A DNA stretch of 64,000 nucleotides from Nocardioides sp. zg-1228 (GTDB lineage: Bacteria; Actinomycetota; Actinomycetes; Propionibacteriales; Nocardioidaceae), in contig NZ_CP070961.1 of NCBI RefSeq assembly GCF_017086465.1, positions 3,844,001 through 3,908,000 on the forward strand, read 5' to 3'. A model generated the notes under the pieces. That model searched no databases and was not told the DNA's origin. It saw only the letters and a program-made list of their open reading frames with translations. The translations under genes and the position numbers were made by a program. Positions 42,386-50,706 of the stretch are shown here, piece by piece. Within the stretch, counting starts at the first letter, position 1. Each line of letters starts with the position of its first letter.

Positions 42386-43168
42386 TCAGGACCAGGTGAA
42401 GCTGGGCGGACGCTTGGCCATGAACGCCCGGACGCCCTCGGCGAAGTCCTCGGTGTCGAAGGAGGAGTTGCGCAGGTCGAGGGTGGCCTCGTCGTCGCGG
42501 ACCTGCCCGGCCACGACCTTGTCGGCCATCACCTTCCCGGCTCGGACGCTGAACTGGGCCCGGCTGCACACCGTCTCGGCGAAGCCGTAGGTCAGCTCCT
42601 CGAGGTCCTCGGTGTCGACCACCTCGTCGAAGAGGCCGAGCTCGTAGGCGCGGGCCGCGGGCACCTGCAGGCCGCTGAAGAGGATCCACTTGGTGCGCGC
42701 GGGGCCGACGAGGTCGACCATCCGCTTGGTCGACTCGAGGCTGTAGACCAGACCGAGCTTGGCCGGGGTCACGGCGAACTTCGCCGCCCGGTCGGCGAAC
42801 CGGATGTCGCAGGCCAGGGCGAGGCCGGCGCCGCCGCCGATGCAGTAGCCGTGGATCATCGCGATCGAGGGCTTGGTGAGCCCCTCGATCGCGTGCTCGG
42901 CCGCGGCGACCTTCACGTTGTAGGCCTTCGCCTTCACCGCGTCGCTGCGCTCGGCCTCGAACTCGGTGATGTCGGCGCCGGAGGCGAAGGACCGGGTGCC
43001 GGCGCCGCGCATCACGATCACCTTGACGCTCGGGTCGGCGTCGAGGTCGCGGACGACGTCGGGCAGGTCGCGGTACATCGCGACGTTGATCGCGTTGTGG
43101 CTCTCGGGACGGTTCAGGACGACGGTCGCGATCGCGTCGCGACGCTCCACCAGGATGTGGTCGGACAT
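42386..43168 (-). CDS. Enoyl-CoA hydratase/isomerase
   Basis: A 260-residue crotonase. The oxyanion hole is formed by RSFASGADITEF and HGYCIGGGAGLALACDIRFA. A catalytic Glu candidate lies in VYSLESTKRMVDLVG. It would hydrate an enoyl-CoA (or isomerise or cleave a related thioester) made after the CoA-transferase step. Two bases separate it from the preceding CoA-transferase. Confidence 0.93.
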   Translation of the reverse strand: MSDHILVERRDAIATVVLNRPESHNAINVAMYRDLPDVVRDLDADPSVKVIVMRGAGTRSFASGADITEFEAERSDAVKAKAYNVKVAAAEHAIEGLTKPSIAMIHGYCIGGGAGLALACDIRFADRAAKFAVTPAKLGLVYSLESTKRMVDLVGPARTKWILFSGLQVPAARAYELGLFDEVVDTEDLEELTYGFAETVCSRAQFSVRAGKVMADKVVAGQVRDDEATLDLRNSSFDTEDFAEGVRAFMAKRPPSFTWS

Positions 43169-43170
43169 GC

Positions 43171-44436
43171 TCAGGCTTCTCCCTCGAGTCGGTCGTGCAG
43201 GTCGGGTCGGGCGTCGAAGACGACCTCGTCGGCGAACAGGGCGGCGATCGAGTCCTCGCTCTCGCCGATCTCGCGCAGCAGGTCGGCGGTGTGCTGGCCG
43301 AGCCACGGCGCGGGTCCGCGTACGGAGTAGTCCATCGCGGAGAACTTGGTCGGCGGGGCGATCGTCCGCATCTCGCCGATGACCGGGTGGTGGAGCTCGG
43401 CGATCATGCCGCGGGCCTGGACGTGCGGGTCGTCGAGGGTCTCGTCGAAGGTGAGCACCGGGCCGCAGGGGACGCCGACGGCGTCGATGGCCTTGATCCA
43501 CTCGTCGGTGGTGCGCGTGATCGTGATCGCCTCGATCTCGGCCTCGAGCTCGTCGATGTGGGCCATCCGGTCGGGCAGCGTGAGGAAGCGCGGGTCGTTC
43601 TCCCACTCGGGGCGGTCGAGGGCGCCGAGGAGCCTCAGCCACAGCCGATCGTTGGCGGCACCGATGGTCACGTAGCCGTCGCTGGTGCGGTAGGCCTGGT
43701 AGGGAGTGGACCGGCGGTGCCGGGTGCCCGTCGGCTGCGGCACCTCGCCGGCGCCGAAGTAGGCGCCGGACTCCCACACGGCCCAGGCGAGCCCCGCGTC
43801 GACGAGCGAGATGTCCATGTACTGGCCCTGACCGGTGGTCATCCGCTGCATCTGGGCGGCCAGGATCGAGTAGATCGCCGTGGCGCCGGCGGCGATGTCG
43901 TTGACCGCGATGCCGACCTTGGCGGGTCGCCCGCCCGGCTCACCGGTCATCCGGAGGAAGCCGACCATGCCCTGCGCCATGATGTCGAAGCCGGGGCGCT
44001 CGCGGTAGGGACCGGTCTGGCCGAACCCGCTGATGGAGCAGTAGAGGATGTCGTCGCGGACGGCCTTCACGCCGTCGTAGCCGATGCCGAGCCGGTCGGC
44101 GACCCCCGGTCGGAAGTTCTCGATCACCAGGTCGGCCGTCTCGGCCATCGCGAGGAACAGCTCCCGGCCCTTGTCGGTCTTGAGGTCCAGCGACACCGAC
44201 CGCTTGCTGCGGTTGGGCATCGCGAACGGGTAGCTCTCGCCGTCGATCTTGGGCGCCATGCGCCGCGAGTCGTCACCGGTGTGCGGCTGCTCCACCTTGA
44301 TCACGTCGGCGCCCAGCTCGGCCAGCACCATCGTGCAGTAGGGGCCGGAGAGGAAGCGGGTCAGGTCGAGGACCCGGAAGCCCTCGAGTGGACGCCGTGA
44401 GGAGTTTTCCCGTATCGTGGGATTGCTTGCCGTCAT
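43171..44436 (-). CDS. Class III CoA-transferase, first gene of the organic-acid operon
   Basis: A 421-residue CaiB/BaiF enzyme. LEGFRVLDLTRFLSGPYCTMVLAELGADVIKVEQP, VIENFRPGVADRLGIGYDGV and GFDIMAQGMVGFLRMTGE (catalytic Asp) are all present. Formyl-, succinyl- and mesaconyl-CoA transferases belong here. The ATG at 44436 is preferred over an upstream in-frame ATG that crosses the palindromic operator. It is transcribed divergently from the IclR gene, which probably controls it. Confidence 0.92.
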   Translation of the reverse strand: MTASNPTIRENSSRRPLEGFRVLDLTRFLSGPYCTMVLAELGADVIKVEQPHTGDDSRRMAPKIDGESYPFAMPNRSKRSVSLDLKTDKGRELFLAMAETADLVIENFRPGVADRLGIGYDGVKAVRDDILYCSISGFGQTGPYRERPGFDIMAQGMVGFLRMTGEPGGRPAKVGIAVNDIAAGATAIYSILAAQMQRMTTGQGQYMDISLVDAGLAWAVWESGAYFGAGEVPQPTGTRHRRSTPYQAYRTSDGYVTIGAANDRLWLRLLGALDRPEWENDPRFLTLPDRMAHIDELEAEIEAITITRTTDEWIKAIDAVGVPCGPVLTFDETLDDPHVQARGMIAELHHPVIGEMRTIAPPTKFSAMDYSVRGPAPWLGQHTADLLREIGESEDSIAALFADEVVFDARPDLHDRLEGEA

Positions 44437-44462
44437 GTGGGAACTGTGGCACACGCCACATG
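44434..44462. promoter_or_regulatory. IclR-type operator between the divergent genes
   Basis: TGTGGC-ACAC-GCCACA (44445-44460) is a perfect palindrome. A second nested pair, CATGTGG (44434-44440) and CCACATG (44456-44462), overlaps it. The position between the CoA-transferase start and the IclR gene suits a site controlling both. Confidence 0.6.
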
Positions 44463-44522
44463 GGTCGTCAAGGGAAACGCCGGACTCCGGCACACTGACT
44501 CCGTGGACCGAGGGACGACACC

Positions 44523-45365
44523 ATGAACGAGCGCCCGACCGAGCGCCCGACCGAGCGCAGCAGCGTCCAGTCGATCGACCGAGCCGTCGCGATCCTGCGG
44601 TGCTTCGACGCCCACCACGCCGCCCTCGGGATCACCGACATCGCCCGGCTGACCGGTCTGTCGACCAGCACCGCCCACCGGCTGCTCGGCTCGATGACCG
44701 TCAACCGGCTCCTCAAGCAGGGCCCCGACAAGCGCTACCGGCCGGGTCCGCTGCTGGTGCAGCTCGGGCGCTCGGGCGCCGTCCCGTCCGGCCTGCGCGA
44801 GGCGGCCCGCCCCTACATGGTGGCCCTGCGCGACGAGGTCGACGAGACCGTCGGCCTGCACGAGCTGCTCGCGACGTACGAGCGCACGGTGGTCGACCAG
44901 GTCGAGTCACGCCAGGAGCTGCGGCGTCACTACACCGACCTCGGGGTCCCCATCGCGCTGACCCACGGAGCGCCCGGCAAGGCGATGCTGTGCATGCTGC
45001 CGTGGGCGCGGCAGCAGGCGGCCCTCGCACGCGGCATCGAGCCGGTGACCGACAAGACGGTGACCGACCCGGTGGAGCTCGCAGCCGAGCTCGCGGTCGC
45101 CCGCGGACGCGGCTGGGCGGGGTCCGACGCCGAGCGCACCCCGGGCATCCGCGCCGTCGCCGCGCCCGTCTTCGACCACACCGGCTCGGTGGTCGGCGCA
45201 CTCGGCCTCTCCGTGCCGACGGTCCGGATGGACGGCGCGCGCACCGGCCAGCTCGGAGCGCGGGCCGCCCAGGTCGCCTGGGAGGTCTCGGAGGCGCTCG
45301 GCGCGACCCGGGAGCTGGTCGACCAACGGCGGCTCCTCGCCGAGGGGCCGGGCCCCGGCGCCTGA
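44523..45365 (+). CDS. IclR-family transcriptional regulator
   Basis: A 280-residue regulator. The winged helix occupies residues about 15-75 (QSIDRAVAILRCFDAHHAALGITDIARLTGLSTSTAHRLL). The rest is the GAF-like effector domain (GLHELLATYERTVVDQVES, PGKAMLCMLPW, RGWAGSDAERTPGIRAVAAPVFD). The N-terminus has a curious repeat ERPTERPTER. By position it controls the twelve-gene organic-acid operon; the effector is probably the acid or a CoA intermediate. Confidence 0.92.
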   Translation: MNERPTERPTERSSVQSIDRAVAILRCFDAHHAALGITDIARLTGLSTSTAHRLLGSMTVNRLLKQGPDKRYRPGPLLVQLGRSGAVPSGLREAARPYMVALRDEVDETVGLHELLATYERTVVDQVESRQELRRHYTDLGVPIALTHGAPGKAMLCMLPWARQQAALARGIEPVTDKTVTDPVELAAELAVARGRGWAGSDAERTPGIRAVAAPVFDHTGSVVGALGLSVPTVRMDGARTGQLGARAAQVAWEVSEALGATRELVDQRRLLAEGPGPGA

Positions 45366-45378
45366 GCCGTCTCGACGC

Positions 45379-46308
45379 TCACGGCTCGAGCGCGAGCTTC
45401 CCGCCCGGGTGCCCGGCCATCAGCAGCTCGGCTGCCTCGAGCGCGTGGGCGAGCGGAAAGGTGCGCGCGACGGGGACGACGAGCCCACCGGCGCCGGCGA
45501 GGTCGACGAGGTCGGCGCGCACCGAGGCGCGGAAGGCCTTGCTGGCCGGCAGCGCGCCGGCGATGGCGATGATGCCTTCCTGCTTCGCGCGACCGGGTGC
45601 GGCGATGGAGACGACGCGACGACGGTCGGCGACCAGCGCGAGCGAGGTGTCGATCGCCTCGTCGGTGCCGACGCAGTCGAGCGCGGCGGCGATCCCGTCG
45701 GGCGCGGCGTCGCGCACCCGCTGCTCGAGGCCGTCGCCGTAGCCCACGGGCACCCCGCCGAAGCCGGCGACGACGTCGTGGCGCGCCGGGCTGGCCGTGC
45801 CGATCACACGGGCGCCGAGGCGCGCCGCCTGCTGCAGCACGCTCACGCCGACCGCCCCGGAGGCACCGTGCACCAGGATCGTCTCGCCCGCGGCCACGCC
45901 GGTGACGTGGAGCATCTCGGCGGCCGTCGTGCCCGCGAGCAGGAGGTTGGCCGCCTCGGGGAACGACAGCGCTGCGGGCTTGGCGAACACGTCCTGCGCC
46001 GGGACCGTGACCTCGCTCGCCCAGCCACCGCTGATCCGGAAGGCGAGCACCTCGTCGCCCACCGCCACAGGTCCCGTGGCGATGTCGGTGTCGGGCCCGA
46101 CGGCGCTGACCACCCCGGCGACCTCGTAGCCGACGGCCCGGGGGAAGTCGCCCGACCCGCTGGCGACGTGCTTGGCGTCGGCCGGGTTCATCCCGGCCGC
46201 GCGGACCGCGATCGTGACCTCACCGCGCGGGGGCGCGGGCACGTCGTAGGCCTCGAAGGAGAAGACGTCGAGCCCGCCGGGGCGGGTGGCGATCCAGTGG
46301 TGAGCCAT
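45379..46308 (-). CDS. Quinone oxidoreductase-like MDR enzyme
   Basis: A 309-residue zinc-free medium-chain reductase. GroES-like half with AAGMNPADAKHVASG and VGYEVAGVVSAVG; NADPH-binding half with GETILVHGASGAVGVSVLQQAA. It reduces quinones, enones or aldehydes with NADPH; the substrate is unknown. It converges on the IclR gene with 13 bases between stops. Confidence 0.92.
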   Translation of the reverse strand: MAHHWIATRPGGLDVFSFEAYDVPAPPRGEVTIAVRAAGMNPADAKHVASGSGDFPRAVGYEVAGVVSAVGPDTDIATGPVAVGDEVLAFRISGGWASEVTVPAQDVFAKPAALSFPEAANLLLAGTTAAEMLHVTGVAAGETILVHGASGAVGVSVLQQAARLGARVIGTASPARHDVVAGFGGVPVGYGDGLEQRVRDAAPDGIAAALDCVGTDEAIDTSLALVADRRRVVSIAAPGRAKQEGIIAIAGALPASKAFRASVRADLVDLAGAGGLVVPVARTFPLAHALEAAELLMAGHPGGKLALEP

Positions 46309-46356
46309 GGACGCGAACCTAGCCCGCCGGTCGCCCCCGTGCGGGACGGGGCCGGC

Positions 46357-47358
46357 TCACCCGCCGAGCGGGGGGAGGGTCACGACCTGTCCGGCATAGC
46401 TGAGCCCGGCGCCGAACGCGATGAGCAGCGCGGTGTCGCCGGCCGCGGCCTCGTCCCGGCGCAGCATCGCCTCCATGGCCAGCGGCACCGACGCGGCCGA
46501 GGTGTTGCCGGAGTCGACGACGTCGGTGGCGATCGCGACGTGCTCGGGCAGCCGGATGTTCTTGGCGAGGGTCTGGGTGATCCGCAGGTTGGCCTGGTGC
46601 GGGATGAAGGCGTCGAGCTCCTCGACCGGGACGCCGGCCAGATCGAGCGCCTCGTGGGCGACCTTCGCCATCGCGAACGGCGCCCAGCGGAAGACCGCGG
46701 TGCCCTCCATCTGCACCACCGGGTGCTCGCGGTCGGAGGGTCCGCCGAGGCAGCTGGGCGTCTGGGTGATGACGTGCGCCTGCGAGCCGTCGGAGCCCCA
46801 GGCGGTCGGGCCGATCCCCGCCGTCTCCGACGGACCCACCACGACCGCGCCCGCGCCGTCGGCGAAGATGAACGCGGTGCCCCGGTCGGCGGGGTCCATG
46901 AAGCGGCTCAGCTGCTCCACCCCGATCACCAGCACGTGGCTCTCCGCGCCGGCGCGCACCATCGACGCGGCCAGGTTGAGCGCGTGGCAGAAGCCCGCGC
47001 ACCCGGCGGAGATGTCGAACGCGGCGGCCGTGATGCCGAGCGCGCTGGCGACCTGCGGCGCGGAGGCGGGGGTGTGCTCGGGGTGCGTCGACGTGGCGAC
47101 GATGACGCAGCCGACCTGGTCGGCGGCGATCCCGGCCGCGGCCAGCGCCTTCTCCGCCGCCGAGATCGACATGCCGATGAGCGTCTCGTCGGCGCCGGCG
47201 AAGCGGCGGGTCCGGATGCCGGAGCGGGTCTGGATCCACTCGTCGGAGGAGTCGAGGACCTCGCAGATCTCGTCGTTGGTCACCAGCCGCTGGGGCCGGT
47301 GCACGCCGAGGCCGAGCATCGCGGCGTGGGTGAGGGCGGTGGGCTGCTGGATCGTCAT
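46357..47358 (-). CDS. fabH: 3-oxoacyl-ACP synthase III (FabH-like)
   Basis: A 333-residue thiolase-fold condensing enzyme. The triad is Cys120 (AGCAGFCHAL), His253 (FIPHQANLRI) and Asn284 (DSGNTSAAS). WIQTRSGIRTRRFA and GDTALLIAFGAGLSYAG are typical FabH blocks. It starts fatty-acid chains by condensing an acyl-CoA with malonyl-ACP. It stands apart from other fab genes, so a specialised starter-unit role is possible. Confidence 0.93.
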   Translation of the reverse strand: MTIQQPTALTHAAMLGLGVHRPQRLVTNDEICEVLDSSDEWIQTRSGIRTRRFAGADETLIGMSISAAEKALAAAGIAADQVGCVIVATSTHPEHTPASAPQVASALGITAAAFDISAGCAGFCHALNLAASMVRAGAESHVLVIGVEQLSRFMDPADRGTAFIFADGAGAVVVGPSETAGIGPTAWGSDGSQAHVITQTPSCLGGPSDREHPVVQMEGTAVFRWAPFAMAKVAHEALDLAGVPVEELDAFIPHQANLRITQTLAKNIRLPEHVAIATDVVDSGNTSAASVPLAMEAMLRRDEAAAGDTALLIAFGAGLSYAGQVVTLPPLGG

Positions 47359-47389
47359 GCCGCGAGCATAGGCAGCCGGGGGTGCGGCG

Positions 47390-47524
47390 CTACTGCTCCC
47401 CGTCGGGGCGGGTCTCGGGGATGGGCGAGTCGGGCACCTCGCCCGGGTCGATCGGGTTGACGGAGGGGTCGCCGGACGGCACGACCTCGGGGTCGGCGTC
47501 GGGCTCGACGGGTGTGGTGGTCAT
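47390..47524 (-). CDS. Small acidic proline-rich protein (44 aa)
   Basis: Read directly from the minus strand: ATG 47524 to TAG 47390, beginning MTTTPVEPDADPEVVPSGDP. Composition is Pro/Asp/Glu rich with no Cys or hydrophobic run, so it is likely disordered. Similar short acidic proteins are common in Nocardioides-type genomes, as I recall; function unknown. Confidence 0.5.
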   Translation of the reverse strand: MTTTPVEPDADPEVVPSGDPSVNPIDPGEVPDSPIPETRPDGEQ

Positions 47525-47615
47525 GCACCAGTCCTACGCCCACCGGGCGGGCGTGGCAACCGGCCCGTCCCGGCCTGCGCCCGGGACAGGCCTGCGCGGC
47601 CGCGGCCCGGCGGGC

Positions 47616-47747
47616 TCAGGACCGCTTGCCGCCGCGGCGTTCCTGGACCTTCTGCACGGCCGAGCGGATCTTGGCCTGGTTGTGGGGCTTGCGCGCCTCG
47701 TCGTAGACCTTCTTCGCGATGCCGAGCGTCGCGAGCTTCTTCGCCAT
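47616..47747 (-). CDS. Small basic protein (43 aa)
   Basis: Starts MAKKLATLGIAKKVYDEARK and ends QERRGGKRS. GGAGG lies seven bases before ATG 47747, which favours this start over the ATG at 47753. Strongly basic, helical and Lys/Arg rich: a nucleic-acid or membrane-associated micro-protein is possible. Not recognised. Confidence 0.6.
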   Translation of the reverse strand: MAKKLATLGIAKKVYDEARKPHNQAKIRSAVQKVQERRGGKRS

Positions 47748-47865
47748 TCCCATGCCTCCACCCTGCCAGCCCCGGCCAAGCCGTCGCCGCCGACGCCGAC
47801 TGCACAGCCGCCGACCGCCTTGTTTGATCGCCACCGGGAGGGGAATCCTCCTGACAGGAGGCACC

Positions 47866-48150
47866 ATGACCATCGAGCTCGACCCCGCGGCGGTCCGCGC
47901 CGGATGGCACTACGGCGACAACGCACGCGCCGAGGTCCAGGACGGCCTCGACCACACGGGCGAGGCCGCCGGTCACGCCCTCGGAGACCTGGCCGACGCC
48001 CTGGCCGACGCGGCCGGCGACATGGAAGGCGTGCTGCGCGTCGTGCGAGGCGTGATCGACGAGCACCGCACCGGCACCGAGCAGTGCATCGCCGACTTCG
48101 AGGCGACCGACGGCAGCTCGGCGGGAGAGTTCCATGGGCTTGCTCGATGA
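47866..48150 (+). CDS. Small helical WXG100-like protein
   Basis: A 94-residue Ala/Asp-rich helical protein. No clear WxG turn is seen (AGWHYGDN at residues 12-19 is the nearest), but size, helix-rich composition and position before a WXG-domain effector fit ESX-type partner or chaperone proteins. ACAGGAGGC precedes ATG 47866. The 3' end overlaps the effector gene by 17 bases, so the two are coupled. Confidence 0.7.
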   Translation: MTIELDPAAVRAGWHYGDNARAEVQDGLDHTGEAAGHALGDLADALADAAGDMEGVLRVVRGVIDEHRTGTEQCIADFEATDGSSAGEFHGLAR

Positions 48151-49621
48151 CACCGTCTCCCGGCTGAGGGGCGTCCTGGCGGTCGTCGAGGACATCGACC
48201 TCTGGCCGCCGTGGGACGCCGCCCAGACGATCGTCGACGCCGTCGCGACGGCCGTGGAGATCGCCACCGACCCGCCCGCCCCCGACCCCCGCGACCTGAC
48301 GGCCGCGGCGGCCGCGTGGCGGCGCATCGCCGGCGTCGTCGAGCGCGGGTGCGGCGAGCTCGACACCTGCCGCGAGCGCATCGACGCGACCGTGTGGCGC
48401 GGCACGTCGGGCGACGCCTTCCGCACCTCGATGCGGCGCCTGGGCACGCGTACGGCGACCGTCCCTCCCGCCGCGACCGGCGTCGTGACCGCGCTCGAGA
48501 CCCTCGCCGACGCGATGGCCGACGCGCGCGAGCGGCACGCCCGGGCCGACGACATGCTGCGCAACAACCTCGAGCTCTCGTGGGGCGACCTGATGCCGTG
48601 GGAGCTCGTCGACCACCTCCGCGGCGTGGTCGCGGGGGTCGTCCACGCCGTGCGGGAGGCGATCGGCTCCTACGCCGACGCCCGCGACGCCGTGCGGGTG
48701 GCCCGCGCCGCGATCCGCCGGGCGATGGACGAGATCGACCTGCCCGACTCGCTGCCCCGGGGCATCAGCGCGGTGTCGCTGGTCAACGCCTGGGAGGACG
48801 AGGAGGGGCCGCTGTCGGGCTCCGCCCTGGCCGCCTACGACGAGGCGTTCGACCAGCTGACCCCCGCGCAGCAGCAGGCGGTGCGCGACGCCCTCGCCGG
48901 CGCCCGCAGCGACCAGGAGCGCGCGTGGATCCTCGCCGGGGTCGCCTCGGGGCTGACCGGCGCCGCCCTGGCCAACTACCTCGCCAAGCTCCACACGATG
49001 AGCCCCGCCCAGCTCGACGGCCTCGACCCGCCGACCGACGGCTCCTACTCCCAGCCCGACCAGACGACCTGCGGCTCCTCGAGCCTGGTGATGTCGCGGA
49101 TGCTCAACGACCCGGCCTACGCGCTGTGGATCGAGACCGGCTACGACGCCGCGACCGGTGTCACCGACCCGCGCACCCCCGAGCAGCGCTTCGCCGACGA
49201 GTCGCTCGCGATGCACGAGCGCACCAACGCCGTCCGCGACCGTGACGGCGAGCTCCAGTTCCCGTGGCCGGAGGCCGCCGGCACCCAGCCGTGGGCGCTC
49301 GCCAACGAGATGTCCGCGCAGGACGGCAGCGGCGCGCCGGGGCGCGACTACGAGGTGCAGACGGTGGCCCCGGGCGACCGCGGCGCGACCTACGACCACA
49401 TCGCCGACTCGGTCGAGGACGGCCACCACGTGCCCCTCTACGTCGGCGACACCACCCGGCCCGGCCACGTCGTCCTCGTCACCGGCGGCGACGGCGACTC
49501 GCTGAGGATCTACGACCCCGCGACGGGACGCGAGCAGACGGTCTCGCGCGACGACTTCACCAGGGGCGACCTCGGTGTCTCCGGGTGGGACGAGCCGTGG
49601 TTCGCCGTCACGCCGTCCTGA
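48134..49621 (+). CDS. WXG-domain protein fused to a C39-like cysteine peptidase
   Basis: A 495-residue candidate type VII secretion substrate. Residues 1-200 are helical with a W88-R-G90 turn (ATVWRGTSGDAF). A linker with a short repeat-like helix pair follows to about 300. The C-terminal domain resembles papain-like C39 peptidases: Cys313 in QPDQTTCGSSSLVMSRM, His445 in GHVVLVTGGDGD, Asp461 in IYDPATGREQTVS. No signal peptide, as expected for ESX cargo. It could be a toxin, a processing protease or an amidase. The downstream lipoprotein overlaps its end. Confidence 0.8.
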   Translation: MGLLDDTVSRLRGVLAVVEDIDLWPPWDAAQTIVDAVATAVEIATDPPAPDPRDLTAAAAAWRRIAGVVERGCGELDTCRERIDATVWRGTSGDAFRTSMRRLGTRTATVPPAATGVVTALETLADAMADARERHARADDMLRNNLELSWGDLMPWELVDHLRGVVAGVVHAVREAIGSYADARDAVRVARAAIRRAMDEIDLPDSLPRGISAVSLVNAWEDEEGPLSGSALAAYDEAFDQLTPAQQQAVRDALAGARSDQERAWILAGVASGLTGAALANYLAKLHTMSPAQLDGLDPPTDGSYSQPDQTTCGSSSLVMSRMLNDPAYALWIETGYDAATGVTDPRTPEQRFADESLAMHERTNAVRDRDGELQFPWPEAAGTQPWALANEMSAQDGSGAPGRDYEVQTVAPGDRGATYDHIADSVEDGHHVPLYVGDTTRPGHVVLVTGGDGDSLRIYDPATGREQTVSRDDFTRGDLGVSGWDEPWFAVTPS

Positions 49622-50628
49622 GCGCCGTCGCCGTCGTGACGGCGGCGGTGCTCGCCGGCTGCTCCGACGACGCGGGCATCGTCTCCGACGCCAGTGACGT
49701 CGACGCGGCGGTCGCGGTGTGGTCCGACCCGTGGGTCGCGCCCACCTCCGCGACAGTGGCCGGCCCGGCGCTCGGCAGCAGGGGTCAGGTCGACCGGGTC
49801 GTCGCACAGCGCACGACGCCCTACGCCGCCGGCGTCGAGCGCGCCGCCCGGGCCGAGCTGCGGGTCGCCCGGTCCGCGGGCTGGGCGCCCACGTCGAGCA
49901 CGTGCGACGACGCCGTCCGGGTCGCGCTCGTGGCGCCGACGCAGGACGCCGTGGCCCAGCTGGTCGTGGCGCCCGACGGCGACGGCGCGAGCGCCGCGGT
50001 GCAGGTCGTCGGCCGGCACCACCTCGACACCGCGTGGGCGGTGCCCGACCCGGTCGAGCGCACGTGCCTCGACGCCGAGTCGCCCCCGTTCGAGGCGCCG
50101 CCCCTGGCCTCGGCCCCGATCGGCGACGCGGGCGCGACCGACGCCGACGCGGCGTGGGAGGCCGACGACCCCGACGGGGTCGACGCGTTGCTCGAGCAGG
50201 CCGCCGCCGACCCCGGGCTCGCCGACCTCGGGCTGCGGGTGGCGTCGGTGAGCCTGGAGGAGGGCGTCAACCGGCGCCGCGCACCCGCCGCCGAGACCAC
50301 GGCCGACGTGACGACGCTCGCCGAGCTGGCGGGGCGGCTGCCCGGGTGGCGCCTCACCTACGCCGCCTGCGGCGGGGGTGGAGCCACCCTCGCGACGTTC
50401 GTCCGCGAGCTCGACGCCGGGCCCGCCGTGCTCACCGCCCGGCTCGGCGCCGGCGGCACGGACCTGCGGGTGACGCTGCCGGTCACCGGGGGGCCCGACC
50501 CGACCCGCGTCGTGGAGCTCCCCGAGCTCGACGACCCGGCCTGCACGGGCGACACCACGCTACGGCCCCGCCACGCTCGGGGCGTGCCCGCGGTCCTGCC
50601 GTCCGACCTGACCCCGATCGCCGGATGA
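49597..50628 (+). CDS. Lipoprotein of unknown function downstream of the C39 effector
   Basis: A 343-residue exported protein. VVRRHAVLSAVAVVTAAVLAGC is a lipoprotein signal with Cys22. The mature part is rich in Ala, Asp and Val, with scattered Cys (STCDDAVRV, RTCLDAES, YAACGGGG, PACTGDTT) that could form disulfides. No known domain. GTG 49597 overlaps the effector gene by 25 bases, which implies coupled expression; an outer-face immunity or anchoring role for the effector is an inference. Confidence 0.7.
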   Translation: MVRRHAVLSAVAVVTAAVLAGCSDDAGIVSDASDVDAAVAVWSDPWVAPTSATVAGPALGSRGQVDRVVAQRTTPYAAGVERAARAELRVARSAGWAPTSSTCDDAVRVALVAPTQDAVAQLVVAPDGDGASAAVQVVGRHHLDTAWAVPDPVERTCLDAESPPFEAPPLASAPIGDAGATDADAAWEADDPDGVDALLEQAAADPGLADLGLRVASVSLEEGVNRRRAPAAETTADVTTLAELAGRLPGWRLTYAACGGGGATLATFVRELDAGPAVLTARLGAGGTDLRVTLPVTGGPDPTRVVELPELDDPACTGDTTLRPRHARGVPAVLPSDLTPIAG

Positions 50629-50706
50629 CCCGGCCCCGCTACCCATGACGGGCGATCGCGCCCTCGTCGTCACGCTCCCGTCGCCGGCGTGCGGCAGACT
50701 GCTCGC

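Noticed and set aside
45409..47460. 683-codon plus-strand frame opposite the MDR and FabH genes
   Set aside because: Rich in Arg, Asp, Gly and His with no motif; both minus-strand genes are complete enzymes.
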